Shown here in pieces: positions 52,450 through 62,991 of a stretch of 64,000 nt of DNA. The stretch's first letter is position 1. Each line of letters begins with the position of its first letter. Both the position numbers and the translations under genes were made by a program. Under the pieces are notes generated by a model that did not search any database, was not told where the DNA came from, and saw only the letters and a list, made by a program, of their open reading frames with translations. The DNA lies in assembly GCF_014697575.1 (NCBI RefSeq), contig NZ_JACJSC010000001.1, forward strand, positions 310,001 to 374,000, read 5' to 3'. This DNA comes from Planktothrix sp. FACHB-1365. Lineage in GTDB: Bacteria > Cyanobacteriota > Cyanobacteriia > Cyanobacteriales > Microcoleaceae.

Positions 52450-53598
52450 TTAGGAGGAGGAATTCAATGTTTTCTCAGCATCAATAATATGAATATCAAC
52501 TCCTTTGAGATATTTTAATAATTGCTGAACGGGTGATCCTTTCCAAAACAATTCCCAGCGAGATTTGCGCGTATGTCCGAGAACAACTTGAGTGATATGA
52601 TATTGGTGAGCAACTTGAGCGATCGCTTCCGAGACATTATAACTTTTCACCCTAAGAAACTCTCCCCCAAACTCTTGAATTAAATCTTGACAAGTTTCTA
52701 ACAATAAACTTTCTTCCTTGGTTAAAAAACGTTCTGGATTTTCCACATATAACCCATATAAACGAGCTTTCATTACATTCGCTAAACGCAATCCTCGCCT
52801 CAAAAGTTGGGGTGAATTTTGATAAGTAGAAATACAAACTAAAACTCGCTCATGAACATTACAAAATAAAGCTTTTTCAGTCGTTTCTGCGGATTCTTCA
52901 ATATTATCAGCAACTTCGCGTAAAGCCAACTCTCGCAACGCCACTAAATGACGACGTTGAAAGAAATTTTGTAACGCTTGTTCTATTTTTTCAGGTGCAT
53001 ATATTTTACCCTCTTTTAAGCGTTCTTGTAATGTTTCTGGGGTAACATCAATCACCACAACTTGTGTTGCTTCATCCAAAAGACGATCAGGAATGCGTTC
53101 TCGAACCACAACCCCCGTAATTTTTGCAACTAAATCATTTAAACTTTCTAAATGTTGAATATTCACGGTTGAATAGACATCAATTCCATGATTGAGAATA
53201 ATTTCTACATCTTGATAACGCTTTTCTTTAAGAGAACCTGGAACATTAGTATGAGCTAATTCATCTACTAAAACCAATTGAGGTTGACGAGATAAAATCG
53301 CATCGGTATCCATTTCCCATAACGTTATCCCTTGATGAAAAACAGATCTTTTAGGAATCAGTTCTAAACCAATCGCTTTTTCTGCGGTTTCTTCTCGTCC
53401 ATGGGTTTCTAATAACCCAATTACAACATCAATTCCTTCTGCTTTTAATTGATGTCCTTCTTCTAACATTCGATAGGTTTTACCGACCCCAGGAGACATC
53501 CCAATAAAAATTTTATGTTTCCCTTGATTTCGAGAGGAGGTTTGATAATCAGATTCAGGGGAATTTTTTTGAGTCTCAATTTCACTGCTATTAATCAT
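52450..53598 (-). CDS. kdpD: KdpD-type protein lacking the histidine kinase domain
   Basis: 382 aa. It contains the KdpD N-domain with a Walker A motif GMSPGVGKTYRMLEEG and the Walker B-like ILVDEL-type segment PQLVLVDELAHTN, then a Usp-like domain (about 245-370; RVLVCISTYQNSPQLLRRG, VVLGHTRKSRWELF). The four membrane helices and the histidine kinase core of E. coli KdpD (894 aa) are absent. A short KdpD of this form is known in cyanobacterial kdpABGCD operons. It is last in the operon, 2 bp after kdpC. Regulatory or ATP-binding role, not a sensor kinase. Confidence 0.9.
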   Translation of the reverse strand: MINSSEIETQKNSPESDYQTSSRNQGKHKIFIGMSPGVGKTYRMLEEGHQLKAEGIDVVIGLLETHGREETAEKAIGLELIPKRSVFHQGITLWEMDTDAILSRQPQLVLVDELAHTNVPGSLKEKRYQDVEIILNHGIDVYSTVNIQHLESLNDLVAKITGVVVRERIPDRLLDEATQVVVIDVTPETLQERLKEGKIYAPEKIEQALQNFFQRRHLVALRELALREVADNIEESAETTEKALFCNVHERVLVCISTYQNSPQLLRRGLRLANVMKARLYGLYVENPERFLTKEESLLLETCQDLIQEFGGEFLRVKSYNVSEAIAQVAHQYHITQVVLGHTRKSRWELFWKGSPVQQLLKYLKGVDIHIIDAEKTLNSSS

Positions 53599-53600
53599 CG

Positions 53601-54179
53601 TTAATTGGATAGGTTATCTAAATCTAAATTAACTTTCAGAACATTAACTCCCGGTTCTCCAAAAATTCCTAAAAATCGATGTTCAGTATTTTTATTAACG
53701 AGAATTTCCACTTGATTAGGATTCAAAGAACGCGCATTAGCGACTCGTTGAATTTGGGCGTTTGCGGCTTGAATACTAATATGAGGGTCTAACCCTGAAC
53801 CCGATGAATAAACTAAATCCGCCGTTGGAATAATATTATTAAATTGGAGTTGATCAATTCGTGCTGTTACTTTTTTTAACAAATCGGGATTACTGGGTGC
53901 TAAATTACTTCCTCCTGAAATTCCCGTTGCTAAACCATCGTTAACCGGACTATAATCAACGCTACTTGGACGGGATATAAAATAACGATTGGAGGTAAAA
54001 TTTTGACCGATTAAAGCCGAACCAATAATCTCTCCTTGCGGATTTTTGATCAAACTTCCATTGGCTTGAAAGGGGAAAATTGATTGACCGATTATTAGAA
54101 TCAAAACGGGGTATAAAATAGCCGTTAAAACCCATAAAACTAGGGTAGTGCGGATGGCTGTCAGCAAATCTCTAAACAT
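53601..54179 (-). CDS. kdpC: Potassium-transporting ATPase subunit C
   Basis: 192 aa. One N-terminal helix (VLWVLTAILYPVLILIIG), then a periplasmic domain with the family blocks GQSIFPFQANGSLI, GSALIGQNFT, YFISRPSSVDYSPVNDG, SGSGLDPHISIQAANAQIQR and EHRFLGIFGEPGVNVLKVNLDLD. KdpC assists K+ binding in the complex. Located between kdpG and kdpD. Length matches the family. Confidence 0.95.
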   Translation of the reverse strand: MFRDLLTAIRTTLVLWVLTAILYPVLILIIGQSIFPFQANGSLIKNPQGEIIGSALIGQNFTSNRYFISRPSSVDYSPVNDGLATGISGGSNLAPSNPDLLKKVTARIDQLQFNNIIPTADLVYSSGSGLDPHISIQAANAQIQRVANARSLNPNQVEILVNKNTEHRFLGIFGEPGVNVLKVNLDLDNLSN

Positions 54180-54227
54180 AGTATATTTTGAATTTGAAAG
54201 TACATTTTTTGAGAATTTGATTGAGTT

Positions 54228-54491
54228 TTAAAACCGTTCAGGTTGTAAAATTACAGCCAATAAATAGAAAGCAATGGCTATCGTTACTAAAATTAAAATT
54301 CCAATAGCCCAAGCTGCTTTGCGAGTTATTTCTTCTCCTGTTGCTGCATAAATAATGGGAGCAAAGATTAAATTAGAGGATAACAAAAAAAACAAAGACA
54401 GGGGTAAAAGGTTACTTTTGGTTTTGATTAAGGAAATTATTCCTTTGACTTCACGGGGTAATATTGAATTAAAATCATCTAATGTTTTCAT
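54228..54491 (-). CDS. kdpG: KdpG/KdpF-like small membrane protein
   Basis: 87 aa with two helices (about 29-50 and 62-82). The C-terminal YLLAVILQPERF matches the end of KdpF (xLLxPExF), the small subunit that stabilises the KdpABC complex; the N-terminal half is an extension. In cyanobacterial kdpABGCD operons a gene in this position is named kdpG, which supports the call. It lies 42 bp after kdpB and 48 bp before kdpC. Confidence 0.75.
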   Translation of the reverse strand: MKTLDDFNSILPREVKGIISLIKTKSNLLPLSLFFLLSSNLIFAPIIYAATGEEITRKAAWAIGILILVTIAIAFYLLAVILQPERF

Positions 54492-54533
54492 TTTTTACTC
54501 CAATTTTTTTAGCTGTAAAAACCTGGTTGATTG

Positions 54534-56603
54534 TTATGTTAAACCAATAACAGCGATGATGCTATCAATCAGTTTAATTCCAATAAAAGGTGCAATGATT
54601 CCTCCTAATCCATAAATCAAAATGTTTTCTCGAAGTAATTGATTAGCACTAACGGGACGAAACTTAACTCCTTTTAAGGCTAAAGGAATTAAAGCAGGGA
54701 TAATTAAAGCATTATAAATTAGGGCGGATAAAATAGCGGATTGACTACTCGCCAAACCCATAATATTTAAACTGCCAATACCTGCTGATGAAAACATCGC
54801 TGGAATGATAGCAAAATATTTGGCAATATCATTAGCAATAGAAAAAGTAGTTAACGCCCCACGAGTAATCAATAATTGCTTACCAATGGTGACTAAATCA
54901 ATCAACTTTGTAGGATCAGAATCTAAATCAACCATATTCGCTGCTTCCTTTGCAGCTTGAGTTCCAGAATTCATTGCTAATCCAACATTTGCTTGAGCTA
55001 AAGCCGGAGCATCATTCGTACCATCCCCCGTCATTGCTACTAATTTACCCTGGGATTGTTCCTTTTGAATCACAGCAATTTTATCCTCTGGAGTGGCTTC
55101 TGCAATAAAGTCATCTACCCCCGCTTCTTGAGCAATAACTTCAGCCGTAATCCGATTATCTCCTGTTAACATTACGGTTCTCACTCCCATCCGTCGCAGT
55201 TGATCAAAGCGATCTCTAATTCCCGGTTTAATAATATCTTTCAGGTAAATAATTCCATACAATTCACTATCTTTACAAACGGCTAAAGGTGTACCACCCA
55301 AACGAGAAATACGCTGATAAGCAATATCTAAATCAGCCGTTAGTTGACCTCCACGAGAACGAACAAACCCTTTAATGGCATCAACTGCACCTTTTCTAAC
55401 TTCGCTTTTATCGGGTAAGTTTGTACCACTCATGCGAGTTCTAGCAGAAAACTCAATTCCTTCGGCTAATTCTCGATTAAAATTAACCATCGCCCCCATT
55501 TTTTCTGCAAGTCTAACAATCGATTTTCCTTCCGGTGTCTCATCAAAAATACTCGCTGCGAGCGCTACTTCAGCAACAGCTTTTGGACTATGACCATTCA
55601 CCGGAATAAATTCTTCAGCTAGTCGATTTCCTAACGTAATGGTTCCGGTTTTATCTAAGACTAAAGTATTGATATCCCCACAGGCTTCTACAGCCCGTCC
55701 CGATGTAGCAACAACATTAAATTGAGCCACCCGATCCATTCCAGCAATGCCAATAGCACTTAATAAACCGCCAATTGTTGTTGGAATTAATGCCACTAAT
55801 AGGGCAATTAAAATTACAATACTAACCGGAGTTTGAACGTAATTAGCAATGGGTAAAATTGTAGCAACCACAATTAAAAATACTTCAGTTAATACTGCTA
55901 ATAACACCGTTAATGCAATTTCATTCGGGGTTTTTGTTCGTTCTGCTCCTTCAACTAAAGCAATCATTCGGTCTAAAAATCCTTTCCCCGGTTCCGATGT
56001 CACTCGCAAAATTAATTCATCAGAAATAATCCGAGTTCCCCCCGTTACCGAACTAGCAACATCGCTTCCAGGTTCTTTTAAAACCGGGGCAGATTCGCCA
56101 GTAATTGCGGATTCATCGACGGAAGCAACTCCCGCAATTACGACCGCATCTACTGGAATCATATCTCCCGCAATAACTTTAATTTGATCTCCTTTTTTTA
56201 ACGATGTGGAACTAATTTCTTCAATCAAACCATCGGGTAATAATTTTCGGGCGGTGGTTTCGGCTTTCGTAGAACGTAAGGAATCCGCTTGTGCTTTTCC
56301 TCGTCCTTCTGCAACAGCTTCGGCAAAATTGGCAAACAGAAGGGTTAACAATAAAATCACGGTGACGAGGAAATTAAAGAAGCGATTATTTTCTCCTTGA
56401 ATGGTTCCAAATAAGTTAGGATCAAGAACTAATAAGGCTGTGATTATTGTTCCTAACCAAACGACAAACATCACAGGATTTTTAATCATGTATTGCGGAT
56501 CAAGTTTGCTAAAAGCATCCCGAAATGCCCGTTGATACAGTCCTTTAGTATTGACTTTTTTTTGCTTTTTTTGTTGTCGTTTATTTAAGCGAGTTTGCAT
56601 CAT
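54534..56603 (-). CDS. kdpB: Potassium-transporting P-type ATPase subunit B
   Basis: About 689 aa from the ATG pair at 56603/56600; a TTG at 56627 adds eight residues. The phosphorylated aspartate is in [16 protein letters not shown] is in [11 protein letters not shown], the GDG hinge is in [20 protein letters not shown], and the ATP site KxxxP is present. The basic N-terminus ([13 protein letters not shown]) is typical of cyanobacteria. Forms the catalytic subunit of the high-affinity K+ pump with KdpA and KdpC. Located 35 bp after kdpA. Confidence 0.96.
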   Translation of the reverse strand: MMQTRLNKRQQKKQKKVNTKGLYQRAFRDAFSKLDPQYMIKNPVMFVVWLGTIITALLVLDPNLFGTIQGENNRFFNFLVTVILLLTLLFANFAEAVAEGRGKAQADSLRSTKAETTARKLLPDGLIEEISSTSLKKGDQIKVIAGDMIPVDAVVIAGVASVDESAITGESAPVLKEPGSDVASSVTGGTRIISDELILRVTSEPGKGFLDRMIALVEGAERTKTPNEIALTVLLAVLTEVFLIVVATILPIANYVQTPVSIVILIALLVALIPTTIGGLLSAIGIAGMDRVAQFNVVATSGRAVEACGDINTLVLDKTGTITLGNRLAEEFIPVNGHSPKAVAEVALAASIFDETPEGKSIVRLAEKMGAMVNFNRELAEGIEFSARTRMSGTNLPDKSEVRKGAVDAIKGFVRSRGGQLTADLDIAYQRISRLGGTPLAVCKDSELYGIIYLKDIIKPGIRDRFDQLRRMGVRTVMLTGDNRITAEVIAQEAGVDDFIAEATPEDKIAVIQKEQSQGKLVAMTGDGTNDAPALAQANVGLAMNSGTQAAKEAANMVDLDSDPTKLIDLVTIGKQLLITRGALTTFSIANDIAKYFAIIPAMFSSAGIGSLNIMGLASSQSAILSALIYNALIIPALIPLALKGVKFRPVSANQLLRENILIYGLGGIIAPFIGIKLIDSIIAVIGLT

Positions 56604-56638
56604 AAAATTGAAGGGGTATTTGAGCAAGAATAGGGAGA

Positions 56639-58321
56639 TTATTTGAAACTAGCAATTTGAAAGGCTTCCGCCACTGGCCCTAATGCTAAAACAGGTAAGA
56701 ATGTTAAGGCTCCTAAAATCAAAATCACTCCCGTTGTCACACTGGTAAATAGGAGAGAATTGGTTTTTAATGTGCCAGGAGTTTCGGGAACAGGTTGTTT
56801 ATTTAATAGACTTTCTGCTAACAGTAATAACGCCACAATTGGAATATAACGTCCGGCTAAAAGCACAACGCTAGTGCTAAGATTCCACCATAAAGTATTA
56901 TCCCCTAATCCTTCAAATCCTGAACCATTATTCGCGGCGGCGGAAGCATATTCATAAATCACTTGGGAAATGCCATGAAATCCGGGGTTTGAAATCCCTG
57001 AAAGTTGAGGATAGGCGAGGGTAATAGCACCAGGAATTAAAATAGCAATGGGATGAACCAGTAAAATGACACTGGCGAGAATAATTTCTCTTTTTTCAAT
57101 TTTTCGCCCTAAAAATTCTGGGGTTCTACCCACCATTAATCCGGTTAAGAACACCGTTAAAATCAGGAAAATAAATAAGTAGACTGTTCCGGTTCCTTGT
57201 CCTCCCCAAACAATTTGTAAAAACAGATTAAATAAGGTAGAAAACCCCCCATTCGGCATGAAAGAATCGAGCATTCCATTCACTGCACCGCACATTGTTC
57301 CCGTTGTGGTAACAGCCCAGAATGCTGTTTCTGCCCAACCCAACCGGATTTCTTTTCCTTCTAAATTAGGAGCTTGTTGACCGAGAAAATTATTAACAAT
57401 TGGGTTTCCTTGAAATTCTCCAAAAGCCGTAATAACGATGAAGCCGAAATAGATTAAAAATACCATTCCAAAGAGTAAGCTGGCTTGTTTTTTGTCTTGG
57501 ATAAAAATTCCAAAGGTATAAATCAAGGAAGCGGGAATACTAACCATTGCTAAGGTTTCAATTAAGTTAGAAAACCCATTAGGATTTTCATAAGGATGGG
57601 CTGAATTGGCTCCAAAAAAACCGCCTCCATTTTCTCCTAATTGTTTAATGATTTCAAAATGAGCAACTGGCCCCCGTGCGATCGCTTGGGTTCCTCCGTC
57701 TAAAGGGGTAACAATTTGCGCCCCTGCTAAGGTTTCAGGTACACCTAACGCTAATAAAATGACTGCACCAATTAAGGAAATAGGCAATAAAATTCGAGTA
57801 ATAAAACGGGTTAAATCAACATAAAAATTCCCTAATGATCTGCCTGTTAATCCTCGAATAAAAGCGATAGAAACGGCTAAACCTGTCGCAGCCGAAGTAA
57901 ACATTAAAAACCCTAATGCGAGTACCTGGCTGGCATAGCTGAGGGTATTTTCACCGGAATAATGTTGTTGATCCGTATTGGTTAAAAATGAAATGGTTGT
58001 ATGTAAGGTTAAATCCCAACGCGGAGCATTTAATTGCATTGGGTTTAAGGGTAAAATTCCTTGTAAACTGATAATAAGATAGACAAAAACTCCCATCACT
58101 AAGTTAATCAAAAGCATGGCGCGAGCATATTGCCAACCTGTCATATCCCGTTGTAAACGAGCTCCACTGAGGTTATAAACCAGGCGTTCCAGGGGATTTA
58201 GTATGGGGTCAAGAAGGGTCTTTTTCCCTAAGAAAATATCAGCGATGTAGGTTCCGAAAACAGGAACAATCGCCACTAATAGTCCTAATGTTAGGGCAAT
58301 TTGAAAAAATCCTTGCCACAT
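56639..58321 (-). CDS. kdpA: Potassium-transporting ATPase subunit A
   Basis: 560 aa, about ten membrane helices. Characteristic loops: [54 protein letters not shown] (K+ filter region) and [10 protein letters not shown]. It is the K+-conducting subunit of the Kdp pump, related to K+ channels. First gene of the kdpABGCD operon, with the promoter in the 480-bp gap shared with the divergent kinase gene. Full length. Confidence 0.96.
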   Translation of the reverse strand: MWQGFFQIALTLGLLVAIVPVFGTYIADIFLGKKTLLDPILNPLERLVYNLSGARLQRDMTGWQYARAMLLINLVMGVFVYLIISLQGILPLNPMQLNAPRWDLTLHTTISFLTNTDQQHYSGENTLSYASQVLALGFLMFTSAATGLAVSIAFIRGLTGRSLGNFYVDLTRFITRILLPISLIGAVILLALGVPETLAGAQIVTPLDGGTQAIARGPVAHFEIIKQLGENGGGFFGANSAHPYENPNGFSNLIETLAMVSIPASLIYTFGIFIQDKKQASLLFGMVFLIYFGFIVITAFGEFQGNPIVNNFLGQQAPNLEGKEIRLGWAETAFWAVTTTGTMCGAVNGMLDSFMPNGGFSTLFNLFLQIVWGGQGTGTVYLFIFLILTVFLTGLMVGRTPEFLGRKIEKREIILASVILLVHPIAILIPGAITLAYPQLSGISNPGFHGISQVIYEYASAAANNGSGFEGLGDNTLWWNLSTSVVLLAGRYIPIVALLLLAESLLNKQPVPETPGTLKTNSLLFTSVTTGVILILGALTFLPVLALGPVAEAFQIASFK

Positions 58322-58521
58322 AAATATGATAGAGATTTACATCTGAATTTAATCCTATTATTTTACTTTTTTCCTAAAAAACAATCTAACAAAAAGTAGA
58401 ATTTTGATCAGAAAATGATATAAACCAAAAATATAAGAGATATGTAGTTACTTCTATCTGAGATTATAAACCTCTTGATATAGATGAGTATAACTAGAGA
58501 TATATACCAATCATAAAAAAT

Positions 58522-58580
58522 GTAGGGGTGGCGTCCTTACAAACCTAGGCATAAAGAGGGTTGGGAGACCCAACCCCTAC
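58522..58580. repeat. Hairpin repeat GTAGGGGT...ACCCCTAC upstream of kdpA
   Basis: Outer arms GTAGGGGT (58522-58529) and ACCCCTAC (58573-58580), with an inner GGGTTGGG/CCCAACCC hairpin at 58558-58576. Dispersed cyanobacterial type. It lies in the kdpA/histidine kinase divergent gap; the rest of 58322-58801 is A+T-rich with no gene. Confidence 0.7.
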
Positions 58581-58623
58581 GATAAAATATTATATGAAAT
58601 CCTTAAATGTTTGCTGCACGTTT

Positions 58624-58661
58624 CCCCAGTAGAGACGTTGCATGCAACGTCTCTACTGGGG
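58624..58661. repeat. 38-bp perfect palindrome of the GTAGAGACG family
   Basis: The 28-bp core at 58629-58656 (half-site GTAGAGACGTTGCA) is extended by CCCCA / TGGGG to a perfect 38-bp palindrome. It lies in the divergent gap between kdpA and the histidine kinase, where it could affect either gene but is more likely just a repeat. Confidence 0.92.
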
Positions 58662-58801
58662 GGGGTTAGAGGGATAATTTGTAGCATTTATAATTAGATT
58701 TTATATTCCAACCTTTGTCTCGAAGGCGAGGATTGCTATAGGTCACTTTTAACGGTGATTTTAAGCTAGATTAAAAAGAGTAATCAATTGGGAAATAAAT
58801 T

Positions 58802-59878
58802 ATGATTTTAAAAAATACTTTAAAAATTCATTGGTTAATTTTAGGATTCTTTGCGGTGGTGATTTTATTAGAATATACGACTCCCGCAGACTATGTTTTT
58901 GGTTATCTTTATACGATTCCGATTTTACTCGCTCATCCCCGTTTAAATCGGATGATTACGCTACAAGTAACTGTAGTGGCTTGTTTATTAACATTATTCA
59001 ATTTAGTTTTTCCCCTTGCTGAAATCATCAATTCAGCAACAGTTGCTAATCGAATGATTGCCGTTTTCGCTTTAATTATTACGGGTTGGTTAAGCGATCG
59101 CACTCGTCGCTATGAAGAAGCAATTTCTCAACAACAAGCTCAACTCCAAGCTCATCACAAACTAGCCAGTGTTCGAGAAGATTTTGCGTCTACTTTGACC
59201 CATGATTTAAAAACACCGCTTTTAGGGGCAATTGAAACGCTAAAATCCTTTCAAAACAGACAGTTTGGTGATATTAATTCGACTCAAGAAAAAGTTCTCG
59301 ATATGATGTTGCGTTCTCACCAAAATAGCTTACAGTTAGTGCAAACTTTATTGGATGTTTATCGGAATGATACGGAGGGATTAAAACTCAATTTAGAACC
59401 GATTAATTTAGTTAACATTGCAGAGGAAGCGATCGCAACTTTAACGGATTTAGCCACAACGCGGCGAATTTATTTAAGTTTAAGTTATCGAAACTCTGAT
59501 TTTCGGAGATTTGTATGGGTAAAAGGCGATCAACTGCAACTTCAGCGCGTTTTTAGCAATTTATTAATTAATGGGATTAATCATTCTCCCCGTGGGGGTC
59601 GGGTTGAGGTGATATTGGAGTCTGAAGCTCATTTTCAAGTGGTGAAAATTTGGGATCAGGGTCTCGGAATAACCCCCGAAGAATTGCCGAATTTGTTTGA
59701 GCGATTTTATCAAGGAAATAGCGATCGCCAAGCTCAAGGCTCAGGATTAGGATTATACTTAACTCGACAAATTATTGAAGCCCATGGAGGTATAATTTGG
59801 GTAGAAAATAAAATCCCCAATGGAGCGATGTTTTGTTTTCGCCTTCCGGCTTTAGCTCAGGGAGAAATCCAACTGTAA
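58802..59878 (+). CDS. Membrane histidine kinase
   Basis: 358 aa. Three to four N-terminal helices (about 10-100) without a large periplasmic loop, then a coiled-coil, HisKA with H134 in FASTLTHDLKTPLLG, and HATPase_c with N box VFSNLLINGINHSP, G1 IWDQGLGITPEE and G2 GSGLGLYLTRQIIEAHGG. Probably autophosphorylates and passes phosphate to the response regulator 31 bp downstream. It diverges from kdpA, and the Kdp operon lacks its own kinase domain, so control of kdp is a reasonable but unproven idea. Confidence 0.88.
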   Translation: MILKNTLKIHWLILGFFAVVILLEYTTPADYVFGYLYTIPILLAHPRLNRMITLQVTVVACLLTLFNLVFPLAEIINSATVANRMIAVFALIITGWLSDRTRRYEEAISQQQAQLQAHHKLASVREDFASTLTHDLKTPLLGAIETLKSFQNRQFGDINSTQEKVLDMMLRSHQNSLQLVQTLLDVYRNDTEGLKLNLEPINLVNIAEEAIATLTDLATTRRIYLSLSYRNSDFRRFVWVKGDQLQLQRVFSNLLINGINHSPRGGRVEVILESEAHFQVVKIWDQGLGITPEELPNLFERFYQGNSDRQAQGSGLGLYLTRQIIEAHGGIIWVENKIPNGAMFCFRLPALAQGEIQL

Positions 59879-59909
59879 CACTTAAATTTTTAAAAAAAGT
59901 TATAAAAAA

Positions 59910-60581
59910 ATGCAATCAAACCTATTAAGAGTTTTATTAGTTGAAGATGATGAATTATTCCGTCTAGGACTAAATATTCGTTTGCAAAAAGAAGCAGACA
60001 TCAAAATTATTGGCGAAGCTACCGATGGAGAAACAGCCGTTGAATTAACAAATCAATATTTACCAGATGTGGTATTATTAGATATAGGCTTACCTGGAAT
60101 TGGAGGTGTAGAAGCCTGTCGTCAAATCAAACAAAACCACCCTGAAATTCCGATTTTAGTCTTAACTTCTCATTCCCAAAAAAGCCTAATTGAACGATTA
60201 ATTAAGGCGGGTGCATCCGGGTATTGTTTAAAAGGAATTGAACCTCATTTACTAATTTTAGCCTTACATTCTGTTGCTGCGGGAGCTTCTTGGTGGGATC
60301 AAACAGTAACAGCAGAAATTCGGACATTTTTTGAAACGACAGGCTCAGGAGAAACCCAAAATACAGCGATCGCTGATCATGATTTAACCCAAAGAGAACA
60401 AGAAATTTTAGCCTTAATTGCTGATGGAAAAACGAATCAAGAAATTGCAAATTTACTTCATATTACATTAGGAACAGTTAGAAGTCATGTTCATGCTATT
60501 TTACAAAAGTTAGAAGTGCGCGATCGCACCCAAGCTGCAATTCTAGCGATTCAGAAAGGATTGATTTCTAAACCTTCATGA
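59910..60581 (+). CDS. Response regulator, NarL/LuxR type
   Basis: 223 aa. Receiver domain with acidic pocket VEDDE, phospho-aspartate D58 in VVLLDIGLPGIGG, and the K near 107; then a LuxR-type helix-turn-helix (LTQREQEILALIADGKTNQE, IANLLHITLGTVRSHV). The pairing of a HisKA-type kinase with a NarL-type regulator is less common than HisKA_3/NarL but occurs in cyanobacteria. Same strand and 31 bp after the kinase, so they form a two-component pair. Target promoter unknown. Confidence 0.92.
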   Translation: MQSNLLRVLLVEDDELFRLGLNIRLQKEADIKIIGEATDGETAVELTNQYLPDVVLLDIGLPGIGGVEACRQIKQNHPEIPILVLTSHSQKSLIERLIKAGASGYCLKGIEPHLLILALHSVAAGASWWDQTVTAEIRTFFETTGSGETQNTAIADHDLTQREQEILALIADGKTNQEIANLLHITLGTVRSHVHAILQKLEVRDRTQAAILAIQKGLISKPS

Positions 60582-60642
60582 CCCCTAATTTAAGGGTTAT
60601 AAAATTCAAGTTTTATTAGGTTTAATTCAGTCTATTTTACCT

Positions 60643-61944
60643 TTATTCAGATTCATCTAAACGCTTTTGCCATTCTGCATCACTTTGATCCAGATTTTTT
60701 ATTTCCTGTTCTAATAAATCAGTTTCAGTTGTATAAGCTAAATTATCTTGATGAATCACAATTTTTTTAGCAAACTGACCAGCATAATTGAGTTTTTTCT
60801 TTAAAATTGAACCCCCCTGAGCTAAAATATTAGCTCTTTTTTCTCGCCTAATATTGCGATTATCAATCTTTTTATTTTTTCCTTGAATCCAAAAATATCG
60901 AATCAGAGGAATCGTTAAAAATCCTATACCGTAAATCAATAAAATGGGATAAATAAATTGCACAAACCCTAAAAATCCGGTTAAATATCCAGCAATTTCA
61001 GGAGTTTTCAATAAACTTCCCAACATTAATGCGCCAATTAAATTAACCGAACCTAAACCAATTGCTCCTAAAACTTGCCCAGAAGTTGCTAAACTAAAAC
61101 GCCATTTTTTTTCTTTTAAATAAGCAGGGACAGGCTGAGTTTTGGAGTTTTGCGCTGTGATTTGCAATTCAGGAAAATGATAAATTAATTGTCCTTCTGG
61201 ACTCACTTCGGGTCGGCCATCAAATCGAGCTAAAATCGGTAACATATAATCTTCATATTCTTGAGCGACTGAACTCCCAATTTCATCTAAATAAGGGGTT
61301 ATTTGTTCCGCAATAATCGCTCCTTTTTGATTATGAATAACTCTGCCAATCGTTTGCCATCTGCGTTCTTCTAAATTATAATTCGGATTTCCATCTCCAA
61401 ACATAAAGGAAAAAACAGCTTCCAAAAAATTCATCTTTTTTTTGTCACTGTTCTTAGTTTCATACCGTTGATAATTGTTATTATCCCAAGAAACAAACCA
61501 CCACCAATCCGATATAAACCAACTAACAGGAAAGAAGCCAACACTGCTATCATTTCCGCCTGAACTATCATTATCCTGACTAGAATTAATTGCAATTAAA
61601 ATAACAATAATAGCAACAACAATCAGAAGAATTGATGCAATCAAAATAATTCCAAAAGAAATCCGAATCAGGTAAAATAAAACTTTCCAGATTTTTTCCC
61701 ACCCATCTTGTAATTTTAACCGCCAATATTTATTCCGCAGAATAGCCCGAAAATTTTGGGGAAATGCAAAGGCTATATCTCCTGACTCAGCAACTTGTAA
61801 ATGACCTCCTGCTTCCGATGCTAGAGCTAGAAGTTCTCGTTGGGCGATATTAACATCAATTCCCGCTTGAGTGGCTACATCGCCACTGGTAACACGATGC
61901 CCTAGTTTTTCAACTGCATTGATGATGCTAGGATTAAGAACCAT
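60643..61944 (-). CDS. Conserved membrane protein, homolog of a plastid protein family
   Basis: 433 aa. The N-terminus has a winged-helix-like segment (NPSIINAVEKLGHRVTSGDV, then ATQAGIDVNIAQRELL). A helix follows near 90-117, an Asn/Asp/Ser-rich loop with many Trp (NDSSGGNDSS, SDWWWFVSWDNN), the conserved block NLEERRWQTIGRVIHNQKG, two or three more helices (about 283-345), and a charged coiled tail. The layout recalls an Arabidopsis chloroplast protein (At5g03900 type) as I remember it; function is not established. It converges with the response regulator. Confidence 0.72.
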   Translation of the reverse strand: MVLNPSIINAVEKLGHRVTSGDVATQAGIDVNIAQRELLALASEAGGHLQVAESGDIAFAFPQNFRAILRNKYWRLKLQDGWEKIWKVLFYLIRISFGIILIASILLIVVAIIVILIAINSSQDNDSSGGNDSSVGFFPVSWFISDWWWFVSWDNNNYQRYETKNSDKKKMNFLEAVFSFMFGDGNPNYNLEERRWQTIGRVIHNQKGAIIAEQITPYLDEIGSSVAQEYEDYMLPILARFDGRPEVSPEGQLIYHFPELQITAQNSKTQPVPAYLKEKKWRFSLATSGQVLGAIGLGSVNLIGALMLGSLLKTPEIAGYLTGFLGFVQFIYPILLIYGIGFLTIPLIRYFWIQGKNKKIDNRNIRREKRANILAQGGSILKKKLNYAGQFAKKIVIHQDNLAYTTETDLLEQEIKNLDQSDAEWQKRLDESE

Positions 61945-62089
61945 TGGTTTCTCCTACTCAACACTCATCCAATTTCATCAGGGGTGATTTTCTTTGGATA
62001 ATTCTATTATTACTGTTTTTTTGAAAATTGGGTTACTGTTGTTATAGTAAACTTAAGACAGAAGTAAATAATCGGAAGGTTGTGAAAAA

Positions 62090-62986
62090 ATGTTAACCTT
62101 AGAAACCTTGTTTGATGAAGAATTCTATCTTGCCCAATATCCTGATGTTGCTCAAACCATTGAAAGTGGAGAATTTGATACAGCTTTTGATCATTTTATT
62201 GAGATAGGTCAAGAATCAGGTTATGAACCTAATGCTATCTTTGATAGTCAATATTATCAGGACACAAACCCTGATTTATCTGCTCAAATAGAAGAAGGAT
62301 TTCTGACACCTGTTGAACATTTTATTAATTATGGTCAGTTTGAATTGCGTTCTCCGAATCCCTTCTTTGATCCATTCTATTATTTAGAACAATATTCCGA
62401 TGTCAAAGGTGCTTTTCTGAGAGCAGAAATTAATCCCTTTGAACATTTTTTTCTGTTTGGACAATATGAAGGGCGAAATCCGAGTTTAGCTTTTGATACT
62501 AACTTTTATCAAACTCGATATCCTGAAATTATATCAGAATTAGAATCAGGACTATATAACACCTTATTTGAACATTTTTGGCAGCAAGGGTTAGCCGACG
62601 GAAGATTAGGAACACCTCCGGCTTTAAAAGACGATCTCACTCAAGCCGTTGATCTTGATATCTTGTTAGGTAATCAAACAATTATTGGCTTAATTACAGA
62701 TGTTGATCCGGTTGATATTTATCAATTTATTATTCCTAATTTTAAGAGTGATTTTAGTGCGATTATGAATCAAATGAAAGCTAATTTAGATTTAGATTTA
62801 ATTCAAGATCTGAATGGAAATCAAGCCGTTCAAAGTAATGAAATTATTGCGACTTCTGCGAATTTAAATTTAACCCCAGAATCAATTAAAATTGAGCAAT
62901 TACCCAGTGGAACCTATTTTCTACGAGTTTCTTCAGTAGAAGGAAACACAAATTATCTCCTAAATTTATCAGCAACTCCTGTTTAG
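62090..62986 (+). CDS. Tandem-repeat protein with a C-terminal pre-peptidase-like domain
   Basis: 298 aa, acidic. Four repeats of about 41 residues in the first 180 residues have the form (F)D..FY...YPD(V/L)...(I)E.G.....(E)HF...GQ..G..PN. Examples begin FDEEFYLAQYPDV, FDSQYYQDTNPDL, FDPFYYLEQYSDV and FDTNFYQTRYPEI. The last 100 residues resemble a bacterial pre-peptidase C-terminal (PPC) domain, ending SGTYFLRVSSVEGNTNYLLNLS. No signal peptide at the N-terminus. Relatives occur in secreted cyanobacterial proteins with calcium-binding repeats. Function unknown. Confidence 0.7.
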   Translation: MLTLETLFDEEFYLAQYPDVAQTIESGEFDTAFDHFIEIGQESGYEPNAIFDSQYYQDTNPDLSAQIEEGFLTPVEHFINYGQFELRSPNPFFDPFYYLEQYSDVKGAFLRAEINPFEHFFLFGQYEGRNPSLAFDTNFYQTRYPEIISELESGLYNTLFEHFWQQGLADGRLGTPPALKDDLTQAVDLDILLGNQTIIGLITDVDPVDIYQFIIPNFKSDFSAIMNQMKANLDLDLIQDLNGNQAVQSNEIIATSANLNLTPESIKIEQLPSGTYFLRVSSVEGNTNYLLNLSATPV

Positions 62987-62991
62987 TGAAT

